Shown here in pieces: positions 24,815-33,391 of a stretch of 64,000 nt of DNA. The first letter of the stretch is position 1. Each line of letters starts with the position of its first letter. This DNA is from Allopusillimonas soli (GTDB taxonomy: Bacteria; Pseudomonadota; Gammaproteobacteria; Burkholderiales; Burkholderiaceae_B), in assembly GCF_004153445.1 (NCBI RefSeq), contig NZ_SDQC01000002.1:496001-560000 (forward strand), given 5' to 3'. The notes beneath the pieces are model-generated. The model had not been told where the DNA came from. It was given only the letters and a program-made list of their open reading frames with translations, and did no database searches. Both the position numbers and the translations under genes were made by a program.

Positions 24815-26598
24815 CCCGTTTGCCTGCCCGCCTGTTGCATGCGCCACATGCGGGCATAGCGTCCGTCGCGCTGCAGCAACGCCTGGTGCGTGCCGCGTTC
24901 GAGTACGCGGCCCTTGCCGAGAACGATGATTTCATCGGCATTGACGATGGTCGACAGCCTGTGCGCGATGATGAGCGTGCTGCGATCACGCGCAATGCGC
25001 TCCAGCTCGTCCTGGATATCGCGCTCGGTGCGCGTGTCCAAGGCGCTGGTGGCTTCGTCGAAGACCAGTATGGGCGGGTTCTTCAGGATGGTGCGCGCGA
25101 TGGCCACACGCTGCTTCTCGCCGCCGGAAAGCTTGAGGCCGCGCTCGCCGACCTGGGTCTGGTAACCCTCGGGCAGCGCCATGATGAAATCGTGTATGCG
25201 CGCCGCTTGGGCGGCCCGCTCGATTTCGTCCTGGCTGGCCTGCGGATTGCCATAGGCAATATTGTACCGGATCGTGTCATTGAACAGCACGGTGTCCTGC
25301 GGCACGATGCCAATATGCCGCCGCAGACTTTCCTGGGTAAGATCGCGAATGTCCTGCCCATTGATCCGGATGGCGCCGCCGTCCACATCGTAAAAGCGGA
25401 ACAGCAGGCGGGACAGCGTAGACTTTCCCGCTCCCGACGCCCCGACCACCGCCACCGTGCCGCCTTCCGGAATCGTAAAGGACACCCCGAAAAGAATCTG
25501 CCGCTGGGGCGTGTAGCCGAAATCGACCTGATCGAATTCGATCTGCGCGCGCCGAGCGCCCAGGGTGCGGGCTCCCGGACGATCCGCAACTTCCTCGTGC
25601 TGGTCCATGAGCCGGAACATGCGCTCCATGTCGGCCAGCGCATGCTTGATCTCGCGGTAGACGAAACCGAGAAAGTTAAGCGGCGCATACAGTTGCGTAA
25701 GATAAGCGGAAACAAGCACCACATCACCCACAGACATGCTGCCCTCGACCACCCCGCTCGCGGACAGCCAGAGCAAGGCACTGATGCCCAGCGTGATGAT
25801 GACGCCCTGCCCCATGTTCAGAAGGTTGAGCGAAATCTGATTCTTGACGGCAGAGTTGACCCACTTTTCCAGATTGCGGTCGTAACGCTCAACCTCGTAG
25901 TCCTGGTTGCCGAAATACTTGACCGTCTCGTAGTTCAACAGTGCATCGATGGCCTTGCCATTGGCCTGGCTGTCCAGCTCGTTCATGCTACGCCGATACA
26001 CCATGCGGCGCTCGGTCACCAGCAGGGTGAACATGACATAGCTTGCGATGGTGCCCAGCGTGACCACGGCAAACCGCAGGTCATATCGCCATAGCAAAAC
26101 AGCCGCGACCATGCCGATCTCCAGCAAGGTTGGCAGGATATTGAAAACGGTGAAATTGAGAAGAAAACCTATGCCCTTGGTTCCGCGCTCAATATCCCGG
26201 CTCAGGCCGCCCGTCTGGCGGCCCATGTGAAATCGCAGCGACAGGGCAAAAAGATGATTGAAAAGGCGCGTCGCAATCCGCCGTATTGCACCCTGCGTGA
26301 CACGTGCAAACAAGGCATCGCGCAGTTCGCCGAACACGCTGGTTGCAAGGCGCGCAAAGCCATAACCCACCAGCGCCGCCACTGGCAGCGCGAGCAAGGT
26401 GGCCGGAACGCTCAGGCTGTCGACGACATCCTTGAGAAAAACGGGGAGAATGACATTGGCGACCTTGGCCGCAACCAGACAGGCCAGTGCCGCCGTCACC
26501 CGATACTTGAATTGCCAGATGTAGGGCAGCAGCGACTTGATGACATACAGGTCGTTGCGGTGCTTGGGAGCTGGTCCCGGCGTGAAGGAGCGGCGCAT
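24811..26598 (-). CDS. Atm1/HMT1-like ABC exporter (fused membrane and ATPase domains)
   Basis: The 595-residue half-transporter has six transmembrane helices (about 35-320) and an ATPase domain with Walker A GASGAGKST, signature LSGGEKQRVA, Walker B ILVFDEATSALD and switch histidine IIAHRLST. The membrane part contains RQTGGLSRDIERGTKG and NYETVKYFGNQDYE, which are typical of the Atm1/ABCB7 group that exports glutathione-linked sulfur or metal compounds. Mitochondrial Atm1 serves cytosolic Fe-S assembly, so the position directly upstream of sufR-sufB is suggestive. The start at 26598 gives the family N-terminus (MRRSFTPGPAPK), although the frame is open further upstream. Confidence 0.92.
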   Translation of the reverse strand: MRRSFTPGPAPKHRNDLYVIKSLLPYIWQFKYRVTAALACLVAAKVANVILPVFLKDVVDSLSVPATLLALPVAALVGYGFARLATSVFGELRDALFARVTQGAIRRIATRLFNHLFALSLRFHMGRQTGGLSRDIERGTKGIGFLLNFTVFNILPTLLEIGMVAAVLLWRYDLRFAVVTLGTIASYVMFTLLVTERRMVYRRSMNELDSQANGKAIDALLNYETVKYFGNQDYEVERYDRNLEKWVNSAVKNQISLNLLNMGQGVIITLGISALLWLSASGVVEGSMSVGDVVLVSAYLTQLYAPLNFLGFVYREIKHALADMERMFRLMDQHEEVADRPGARTLGARRAQIEFDQVDFGYTPQRQILFGVSFTIPEGGTVAVVGASGAGKSTLSRLLFRFYDVDGGAIRINGQDIRDLTQESLRRHIGIVPQDTVLFNDTIRYNIAYGNPQASQDEIERAAQAARIHDFIMALPEGYQTQVGERGLKLSGGEKQRVAIARTILKNPPILVFDEATSALDTRTERDIQDELERIARDRSTLIIAHRLSTIVNADEIIVLGKGRVLERGTHQALLQRDGRYARMWRMQQAGRQTG

Positions 26599-26618
26599 GG
26601 GTGATGGGCGGATTGGAT

Positions 26619-27545
26619 TCAGCCCGCTATTGTAGTGGCGTCGGGACCGTGGCGGCCCAGCTCGCTGCGTTGTGCCAGCATGAGATCGTATAAGGCCTGG
26701 GCGGCACTGGACAAGCTGCGTTCGCCGCGGCGTATCAAATAGAGCGAGCGCTTGAGCCCGCTGCCTCGCGCCAGCGGCACAACGCATATATGCGGATGCC
26801 GAAACTGGAACAGCGTCATGGACGGCACAAGGCTGATGCCCAGACCCTCTGCCACAAGGCCAGTCACTGTTGCCAGATGATCCACCTCCAGAAAGGTGCC
26901 CAGCGCCGAGAACGCTGGATGAACGGCCAGGCTCTGGCGTATGCTGCTTCCCTTGCCCAGCTGAATCATCGCACTGCCTTCCAGCTCCTGTAAATGAATC
27001 TGCCGCCGTCCCGCCAAAGGGTGATCTTTCCGGCACACCAAATGAAAGTGATCCTCGCACAGTGCGACGCTCTCCAGCCCGCTCATGTCGCGCCCGCGCG
27101 CAGCGACGGCCATGTCCACCGCACCCGTGCGCACCAGCTCAAGGCAAGGCTCGAGCAGCGCGTCGTGCAGGACCAGGGTCACGCCAGGATATTGCCCGCG
27201 AAAATGCGCAAAGACGCCCGGAATCCAGCCGGCTGCCAACGAAGGCAGCGCAGCGACCGCGGCACGGCCCTTGCGCAAGGCAACATGATCTCGGATGTCC
27301 CGCAGTGCCACGTCCATGTCCTGAAGCAAGCCACGGGCACGTGCCGCAAAGACCATGCCTTCTGGCGTAAGTTCGACCCGACGGGTGCTGCGATCGAAAA
27401 GACGCGCACCTGCCATTTCCTCCAGCGACTTGATAAGCGCGCTGAAAGCCGGCTGAGTCTGGTGGCATCGTGCAGCCGCACGGGTGAAGTGCCGTTCTTC
27501 GGCCAGGGTCACAAAGGCGCGCAGCTGGCGGGACGTCAAATTCAT
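26619..27545 (-). CDS. LysR-family transcriptional regulator
   Basis: The 308-residue protein has the LysR HTH (LTSRQLRAFVTLAEERHFTR, AARCHQTQPAFSALIKSLEE, about 3-42) and a periplasmic-binding-like effector domain (about 90-295). It is divergent from the AtuA-like operon across a 93-bp AT-rich gap. Its 3' end lies 20 bp before the ABC exporter start, so some read-through is possible. It probably controls the divergent genes with a carboxylate or CoA-type inducer (inference). Confidence 0.9.
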   Translation of the reverse strand: MNLTSRQLRAFVTLAEERHFTRAAARCHQTQPAFSALIKSLEEMAGARLFDRSTRRVELTPEGMVFAARARGLLQDMDVALRDIRDHVALRKGRAAVAALPSLAAGWIPGVFAHFRGQYPGVTLVLHDALLEPCLELVRTGAVDMAVAARGRDMSGLESVALCEDHFHLVCRKDHPLAGRRQIHLQELEGSAMIQLGKGSSIRQSLAVHPAFSALGTFLEVDHLATVTGLVAEGLGISLVPSMTLFQFRHPHICVVPLARGSGLKRSLYLIRRGERSLSSAAQALYDLMLAQRSELGRHGPDATTIAG

Positions 27546-27638
27546 ACAAAAATTACTATCAATAGATAATATATTTCTATTTTACTTATTAATACTACGT
27601 TTTTATAGTGGCTGCATCGATTTGCAAGGACGACAGGC

Positions 27639-28991
27639 ATGACGACCCCCAATCTGTCCATAGGATGCGCCAGCGGCTTCTCCGGCGACCGCACCGATGG
27701 CGTGAGGCCGGTTATCGATACACTGGTGCGTCATGGTGGACAGGCGTTGATTTACGAAACGCTGGCCGAGCGCACACTGGCGCTGGCCCAGCTTGCCAGA
27801 AATCAGGACCCGACGCGCGGCTATGAGCCGCTGCTTGATGAATTGATCCGGCCGGCGCTAGAGCCCTGTCTGCGCCACGGCATCCGTATAGTCGGCAACT
27901 TCGGCGCCGCCAACCCGCGCGGCGCGGCCAGCCGCATCCTTCAATTGGCGAGAGAGGCGGGACTGCCCGCACCGCGCGTGGCGGTGCTCTCGGGTGACCA
28001 GCTCGACAGTCCCGAGCAGTTGGCCTGTCTGCGATCTCAACTGGACGGGCAACTGGATGGGCTTGAAATCGTCAGCATCAACGCCTATCAAGGTGCGCGG
28101 GAAATCGCGCAGGCTCTGTGCGCTGGCGCGGATATAGTGGTTGCCGGCCGTGTAGCCGATCCTTCCCTGACAGTGGGCTGCGCCCTCGCCCATTTTGGCT
28201 GGGCGGAAGACGATTGGACACGGCTGGGCCGTGCCACCATCGCTGGCCATCTGCTGGAATGCGGCACGCAAGTCACAGGCGGCTATTTCGCCGTGCCCGG
28301 ATTGAAGGACGTGCCGGGTATGGACACGCTTGGGTTTCCCATCGCCACGCTGGATGCCGAAGGCACGATCTCGATAGGCAAGGCCGAGGCAACCGGTGGT
28401 CTCGTCGATACGCGAACTGTAAAGGAGCAATTGCTGTACGAGGTGCATGACCCCGCAGCCTATCTGACACCGGACGTTGTGGCGGATATCAGCAGTGTGC
28501 GCGTCACGCAGGACGGCCCAGACCGCGTAGGCGTCCACGATGTCGGCGGTCATGCACGCACGGACACCCTCAAGGTCAATATCTGCTACCAAGGCGGATG
28601 GCTGGCCGAGGCAGGCATTTCCTATGCCGGCGTACAGGCCGAAGCGCGCGCACGGCTCGCGGCCGACACCTTGCGCAAGCGGCTGGGCAATCAGATGCCC
28701 CTGCGCTTCGACATTATTGGCGCAACCAGCATCTTCGCCGATGACCATGGCGTGTTTCCCGCTGCGCTGACATGCGGCCAGGCCAAGGACGTCAGGCTGC
28801 GCGTCGCCGGTACGCATGCGGATCGCCAGGTCGCCGAACGCGTTCTGCGCGAGGTGACGGCGCTGTATACCTGCGGGCCAGCGGGAGGCGGTGGCGTGCG
28901 CACATCCATGAAAGCGAGGCTGGGAAGCATCTCGACGCTGATTCCGCGCGAGCTTGCACCAGCGTCCTGGCATTTCGAAGAGGAGGCCTGA
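27639..28991 (+). CDS. AtuA-family protein (DUF1446)
   Basis: The 450-residue protein has the AtuA/DUF1446 signatures IGCASGFSGDRTDGVRPVID, LIYETLAERTLALAQ, IVGNFGAANPRGAA, VVAGRVADPSLTVG, YFAVPGLKDVPGMDTLGFP and CGPAGGGGVR. AtuA is required for acyclic terpene (citronellol/geraniol) catabolism in Pseudomonas, but the biochemical role is unclear and related genes serve other acids. AAGGA precedes the start. It ends one base before the companion C-terminal domain protein, which in Pseudomonas AtuA is part of one longer chain. Confidence 0.87.
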   Translation: MTTPNLSIGCASGFSGDRTDGVRPVIDTLVRHGGQALIYETLAERTLALAQLARNQDPTRGYEPLLDELIRPALEPCLRHGIRIVGNFGAANPRGAASRILQLAREAGLPAPRVAVLSGDQLDSPEQLACLRSQLDGQLDGLEIVSINAYQGAREIAQALCAGADIVVAGRVADPSLTVGCALAHFGWAEDDWTRLGRATIAGHLLECGTQVTGGYFAVPGLKDVPGMDTLGFPIATLDAEGTISIGKAEATGGLVDTRTVKEQLLYEVHDPAAYLTPDVVADISSVRVTQDGPDRVGVHDVGGHARTDTLKVNICYQGGWLAEAGISYAGVQAEARARLAADTLRKRLGNQMPLRFDIIGATSIFADDHGVFPAALTCGQAKDVRLRVAGTHADRQVAERVLREVTALYTCGPAGGGGVRTSMKARLGSISTLIPRELAPASWHFEEEA

Positions 28992-28992
28992 A

Positions 28993-29364
28993 ATGCCCGG
29001 TCAACACGATTTTATTCAACTGCCGCTATACCGCCTGGCCCATAGCCGCACCGGGGATAAGGGCAATATTTCCAATATCAGCGTTATTGCATGGACGCCC
29101 GCTTGCTATCCGGTGCTGCAATCGCAATTGACTGAGACGGCCGTGAAGGAATGGTTTGCACATCGCCGGCCGACACGCGTGAGACGCTATGACATTCCCA
29201 CACTGCATGCTCTTAACTTCGTGCTGTGGGACATTCTGGATGGCGGCGTGAACAGCGCGCTGAACCTGGATACGCATGGCAAGGCGCTTTCCTTTTATCT
29301 GTTGGAGATGCCTGTCGACGTGCCGCGCGCACTGGCAGGACAGCTCCCTGATATCCCTGTGTGA
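28993..29364 (+). CDS. AtuA-like C-terminal (ferredoxin-fold) domain protein
   Basis: The 123-residue protein contains LYRLAHSRTGDKGNISNISV, LTETAVKEWFAHRRPTRVRR and ALNFVLWDILDGGVNSALNL, the features of the small domain at the end of longer AtuA proteins. AGGAGG (28981-28986) sits in the end of the AtuA gene, and the ATG is one base after its TGA, so the two should be made in equal amounts. This is a split version of a protein that is one chain elsewhere. Confidence 0.85.
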   Translation: MPGQHDFIQLPLYRLAHSRTGDKGNISNISVIAWTPACYPVLQSQLTETAVKEWFAHRRPTRVRRYDIPTLHALNFVLWDILDGGVNSALNLDTHGKALSFYLLEMPVDVPRALAGQLPDIPV

Positions 29365-29391
29365 CACTTCCCTATAAACAAGGAGACAACC

Positions 29392-30369
29392 ATGTCCATT
29401 ACCCGCAGATTCGCCGCGGCGGCCACTCTGGGCCTGCTTCTGGGCACCTCGCTTGCATCGCAGGCTCAGGCCGCAACATGGCCCGACCATCCCATCACCT
29501 TTGTGGTGCCCTTTGGCGCGGGAAGCGCCACCGACCAATTCGCGCGCGCCATCGGCCAGGGCGTGACCGAACAGACGGGTCAGCCCGTGGTGGTGGAAAA
29601 CAAGCCTGGCGCCAGCGCCATGATCGGCGCGGGCGAAGTGGCCAAGGCCGCGGCGGATGGCTACACCATTCTCTTTACAACCAATACATCGCAGGCAGCC
29701 AACCCGCATCTATACAAGAAGCTGCCCTATGATCCGGTCAGCGACTTTGCACCGATCACACTGCTGGGCACCGGCGGGCAAATCATGGTGGTCAATCCTT
29801 CCTCGCCCGCGCATACGGTGGAAGAATTCATTGCGCTGGCGCGCAAGGAACCTGGCAAACTCACCTTCGGCAGCGGCAGCTCAAGCAGCCGCGTGGCGGG
29901 AGAGCTGTTTAAACAGATGGCCGATGTCGATCTGCTTCACGTCCCCTACAAGAGCAATCCGCTGGTAATCACCGATCTGCTGGGCGGCCAGATCGACATG
30001 ATGATGGCGGACATGGCGACCGGGCTGCCGCAGGTAAAGAGCGGAAAACTTCGGGCGCTGGGCGTCACCACCGAACAGCGGTCTGCGCTCGCCCCGGATG
30101 TGCCGACCATCGCCGAAGCCGGCGTGCCAGGTTACAAGATGGGCTATTGGTTTGGTGCCTATGCACCGGCTGGCACACCCGCAGACATCGTATCGCGGTT
30201 GCACGATCTGCTGGTCAAGGCCACCACGATGGAAGCGGCGCAGCGTTTCTATTCCCAGACGGGCACCCATCCGGAAACCACCTCGCCTGAAGGCCTGGCT
30301 GAATTCCAGAAGGCGGAAACGGAGAAATGGGGCGAAATCATCAAGAAGGCAGGCATACAACCGGCTTGA
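29392..30369 (+). CDS. Bug-family periplasmic solute-binding receptor (TTT type)
   Basis: The 325-residue protein has a signal peptide ending SQAQA|A (about 28), WPDHPITFVVPFGAGSATDQ, VVENKPGASAMIGAGEVAKA, DGYTILFTTNTSQ and WFGAYAPAGTPADIVSRL. AAGGAGA precedes the ATG. It follows the AtuA pair by 27 bp and is presumably its uptake receptor. No membrane subunits are nearby. A GGGCAGG/CCTGCCC hairpin (30377-30397) right after the stop may end the transcript. Confidence 0.9.
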   Translation: MSITRRFAAAATLGLLLGTSLASQAQAATWPDHPITFVVPFGAGSATDQFARAIGQGVTEQTGQPVVVENKPGASAMIGAGEVAKAAADGYTILFTTNTSQAANPHLYKKLPYDPVSDFAPITLLGTGGQIMVVNPSSPAHTVEEFIALARKEPGKLTFGSGSSSSRVAGELFKQMADVDLLHVPYKSNPLVITDLLGGQIDMMMADMATGLPQVKSGKLRALGVTTEQRSALAPDVPTIAEAGVPGYKMGYWFGAYAPAGTPADIVSRLHDLLVKATTMEAAQRFYSQTGTHPETTSPEGLAEFQKAETEKWGEIIKKAGIQPA

Positions 30370-30437
30370 ACCACGCGGGCAGGTATCGCGCCTGCCCCTT
30401 ACGGCGCCAGCCAAATGAGATAATGGTTTTGCAATTT

Positions 30438-30465
30438 GGAACCTACGACGGCTTCTTCACCTAAT
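30438..30465 (+). promoter_or_regulatory. candidate ECF (sigma-E-like) promoter upstream of the ECF sigma gene
   Basis: GGAACC (30438-30443) and CCTAAT (30460-30465) are 16 bp apart, close to the sigma-E consensus (GGAACTT, then TCTAA). It lies about 70 bp before the sigma factor start, suggesting autoregulation. Confidence 0.55.
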
Positions 30466-30535
30466 ACAATAAGTAGTTTAATGGGGTTTCCGCCGCCCTG
30501 CGGCCACCCCACCCCAGGAAGAATCCGGAGAATCC

Positions 30536-31057
30536 ATGGCAGCTGCCCCCTTCGATTACGAAGCCAACCTGCGCGCTTGCGCGCAGGGCGACGAAAAGGC
30601 GTTTCAACGACTTTATCATCAAGAAGCGCCGCGCATGCTGGCGCTGGGCCTATCCATGCTGGAGCAGCGCGCAAGCGCAGAGGAATTGCTCCGCGATACG
30701 TTCACACTCATTTGGGAAAATGCGGAAAGCTTCGATGAAAGCGCCGGAACTGCCAGGGCGTGGATGTACAGTATCCTGCGCTACCGGGCCCTGAAACGCT
30801 TACGGCAGGCGGCTCGCAATCCCATGCTCAACACGCAAGCGACGGAGATTCTGCCAGAGGTGCCTTCTGCCAGCGCCGGGACGCTTCTGAGTGCGCTTGG
30901 CCGACTCGATGAAAGCCAGCGTGGGCCCATCATGATGGCCTTCTACAAAGGCTATACATACGAGCAGATCGGCGTGCGCCTGAAAGTCCCCGCCAGCCAG
31001 CTCAAGACCCGCGTGCAAGTGGGCCTGAGCCTGCTCAGGGAGCTGCGGCAAGCATGA
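30536..31057 (+). CDS. ECF-family RNA polymerase sigma factor
   Basis: The 173-residue protein has region 2 (FQRLYHQEAPRMLALGLSML, AEELLRDTFTLIWENAESFD, ARAWMYSILRYRALKRLRQ, about 22-95) and region 4 (LLSALGRLDESQRGPIMMAF, YKGYTYEQIGVRLKVPASQL, about 118-168). CGGAGA precedes the ATG. The stop overlaps the next start (ATGA, 31054-31057), the usual arrangement for a sigma factor and its anti-sigma factor. A sigma-E-like promoter in front suggests that it drives its own operon. The regulon is unknown. Confidence 0.92.
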   Translation: MAAAPFDYEANLRACAQGDEKAFQRLYHQEAPRMLALGLSMLEQRASAEELLRDTFTLIWENAESFDESAGTARAWMYSILRYRALKRLRQAARNPMLNTQATEILPEVPSASAGTLLSALGRLDESQRGPIMMAFYKGYTYEQIGVRLKVPASQLKTRVQVGLSLLRELRQA

Positions 31058-32604
31058 ATCGACAAGTCCTTTCAAGCCATAATATCCTCATCGCCGAATA
31101 CACGCTGGGCCTGCTGGACAGGCACGACATGGCGCGCGCCCACCAATTACTCGGTCACGACGATGCCGCCGTCGCAGCAGCACTTGAGTGGGAACAAAGC
31201 TTGCTCGAACTCACAGACCTGCTCGCGCCCGTCGATCCGTCTCCCCTACTGCTTCAGCGCATTCAAACAGCGCTCGGACACGACACCACACCCTCTGCCG
31301 CGAGCCTGTTCCGCCAGCCCTCCAGTCTCCAGTCGAGAGACCCGGCCCTGGAAGCACGACAGGATGAAGCTGGCACAGAGAAATCCCAGGCTGGGCAGAC
31401 GATGGGTGCGGCACCCCGTGCAATGCAACCGCGCCTGCCCGCTGGTGGTAAGGCTGACGGCGCGGCTTCCCATAGTGCCGCGATGCCGTCTCCAATATCG
31501 CCAGGGCAAACGCCGACGCCTTCCACTCACACCGGCACCGAAAAGCCGGCTGCGGTCAAGAGCAGCAGCGACACCGCTCCCCGGCACCAGGAAGCGCCAA
31601 CGGCAAACCCAGAAGCCGACGGCGCGGCATCTCCTGGACACGATGCGCCCGCACCTCGGATTGCATCCGTAACCCAATTGGCCTCGGCACGCGCCGCGTC
31701 GGCCGATATGGCTGCACGCAGCCACAATGTGGAACACACGATAGGCAGCCTGGAGCCGACGGTCTCGGCGCCCATCAGGCGTGAACCGTCCTCCATCCAG
31801 CCCCGGCCGACGTCGACACGGCCTGCCGAGCCAACCAGGCCCGCCCCAGGCCTGCGCCAGGCATCCCCTCCCTCTTCCCCATCGCCGCGAAAGGACGACA
31901 GCGCCACGGCAATGCGCGGCACACCCGTTTCATCACCAGTGCCGCCATCCTCATCCAGCGCATCCAGAGCCACATCGGGCGCCTCGTTCGCCCCGGCAGA
32001 TATTGGTGCGGGTGCCAGGCCGAGCACGGCAACCCCGACCTCTCCTGCCGGTGAAATGTCCTCCACCAGCCCGCTGCCGCCATCCTCGCGGAGCATGCTG
32101 GGTAGTGTCTGGCTATGGAGGGTTACCACACTGGTGTTTGCCGCAATTGCGCTGGCTTTGGCCTTGTTGCCTTCCCAGCCAGCCAAACCGCCCATCAATG
32201 TGGTCAAGGTGGCGCCAACACGGGCTGCGATTCTGCAGGCGCCTGGCCAGAGTTCCACGCCAGGCTGGATAGTCACCTTCGATCCTCAGGGCAATGTGCG
32301 CATGGCACCGCAGGTGCACAGCGATGTGCCCGCCGATTCATCCGTGCAGCTTTGGACTCACAATGAAACGCTGCCTCAGCCGCGGTCTTTGGGCCTGATA
32401 GACCCCAACGAGCCGGTTACGATCCCGGCCAATCTGATGGGCCAACCTGGGAAATCGCAATTCTTCGAAATGACACTGGAGCCTCAGGGCGGGTCGGCCA
32501 GCCCCAGTGGGCCGGTGCTGTTCATTGGCCGTGTTGTCACCTTCGGTCAGGCTGCACAGGCGGACGCGGCTGCTACGCCGCCGACAAGCCAGCCTGCCTC
32601 CTAG
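31054..32604 (+). CDS. transmembrane anti-sigma factor (RskA-like) with very long linker
   Basis: The 516-residue protein starts with a cytoplasmic anti-sigma segment (LIAEYTLGLLDRHDMARAHQ, LEWEQSLLELTDLLAPVDPS, about 10-72). A single transmembrane helix lies at about 351-371 (WLWRVTTLVFAAIALALALL) and a RskA-type periplasmic domain follows (about 380-500: WIVTFDPQGNVRMAP, SVQLWTHNETLPQPRSLGLI, PVLFIGRVVTFG). The linker between (about 80-345) is extremely rich in Pro, Ser, Thr and Ala, about 265 residues, far longer than usual. No zinc-binding HxxxCxxC motif is seen. It shares 32 bp with the convergent DUF455 gene at the 3' end. Confidence 0.88.
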   Translation: MNRQVLSSHNILIAEYTLGLLDRHDMARAHQLLGHDDAAVAAALEWEQSLLELTDLLAPVDPSPLLLQRIQTALGHDTTPSAASLFRQPSSLQSRDPALEARQDEAGTEKSQAGQTMGAAPRAMQPRLPAGGKADGAASHSAAMPSPISPGQTPTPSTHTGTEKPAAVKSSSDTAPRHQEAPTANPEADGAASPGHDAPAPRIASVTQLASARAASADMAARSHNVEHTIGSLEPTVSAPIRREPSSIQPRPTSTRPAEPTRPAPGLRQASPPSSPSPRKDDSATAMRGTPVSSPVPPSSSSASRATSGASFAPADIGAGARPSTATPTSPAGEMSSTSPLPPSSRSMLGSVWLWRVTTLVFAAIALALALLPSQPAKPPINVVKVAPTRAAILQAPGQSSTPGWIVTFDPQGNVRMAPQVHSDVPADSSVQLWTHNETLPQPRSLGLIDPNEPVTIPANLMGQPGKSQFFEMTLEPQGGSASPSGPVLFIGRVVTFGQAAQADAAATPPTSQPAS

Positions 32605-33379
32605 CATCTTCCTGCAGCGCCCGGAGCTCGTCCTCGGTAAAGCCGGCCGCCCGGCGCGCCTCGAGATTGAAGGGACCGCGCAGGCGGGGCGCCTTGTAGC
32701 GATGCGCCATTTCCTGGAACTGTGAAACCGGATCCAGCCCTCGCAGCGCACACAGGTAGCGATACCAGCGGTTGCCTATGCCCACATGGCCGATTTCGTC
32801 GGCAAGAATGACATCCAGTATGGCCGCGCCCGCCTCATCCCCCGCTCGTGCCAACTTTTCACGCACCACCGGTGAAGCATCCAAGCCGCGCGCCTCCAGC
32901 GTGCGCGGCACCAGCGCCAGGCGCGCCAGCACATCATCCCGTGTGCGCTCGGCCATTTCCCATAGGCCGTCATGCGCAGGCAGATCGCCGTAGCGCATGT
33001 CCAGTGTGCTCAGATGCTCGCACAACAACTGAAAATGGAGGCCTTCTTCACGCGCAACACGCGCCCAGTCTCGATAGAACGCATCAGGCATGCCCGGAAA
33101 GCGCCAGATAATATCGAGTGCAAGATTGATGGCATTGAATTCGATGTGCGCCAGTGAATGAATGAGCGCTGCCCGCCCCTCCCGCGATCCGGCACCGCGC
33201 TGTCTGACCCGCTGCGGAGCCACAAGCTCGGGGCGTGCGGGACGCCCAGGAATGCGCGGCGGTGCGCATAACATCACATCGGGCTGCAGCGCAATGTCAT
33301 CGGTCAGCGCACGGGCCGCGGCGGCCTTGCGCACCGGGTCGCACAGCAACAATGCGTCAAGGGCCTGGTCGCGAAGCAA
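32573..33379 (-). CDS. DUF455 ferritin-like protein
   Basis: The 268-residue protein contains the ferritin-like helices with LAHIEFNAINLALDIIWRFP, REEGLHFQLLCEHL and LADEIGHVGIGNRWYRYL, giving the Glu/His pattern of a di-iron site, and ends RGPFNLEARRAAGFTEDELR. The function of DUF455 is unknown; similarity to MiaE-type tRNA hydroxylases has been noted for the fold. The only usable start is TTG 33379, with GAGG about 10 bp upstream and a stop two codons before it. It starts 12 bp after merR and its 3' end overlaps the convergent anti-sigma gene by 32 bp. Confidence 0.87.
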   Translation of the reverse strand: MLRDQALDALLLCDPVRKAAAARALTDDIALQPDVMLCAPPRIPGRPARPELVAPQRVRQRGAGSREGRAALIHSLAHIEFNAINLALDIIWRFPGMPDAFYRDWARVAREEGLHFQLLCEHLSTLDMRYGDLPAHDGLWEMAERTRDDVLARLALVPRTLEARGLDASPVVREKLARAGDEAGAAILDVILADEIGHVGIGNRWYRYLCALRGLDPVSQFQEMAHRYKAPRLRGPFNLEARRAAGFTEDELRALQEDARRQAGLSAA

Positions 33380-33391
33380 AAGTGCCTAGCC

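Noticed and set aside
24820-26094. 424-codon plus-strand open frame
   Set aside because: Exactly antisense to the Atm1-like exporter, whose Walker and signature motifs are intact on the minus strand.
31527-32276. 249-codon minus-strand open frame
   Set aside because: Antisense to the low-complexity linker of the anti-sigma factor; its composition is a mirror of that linker.
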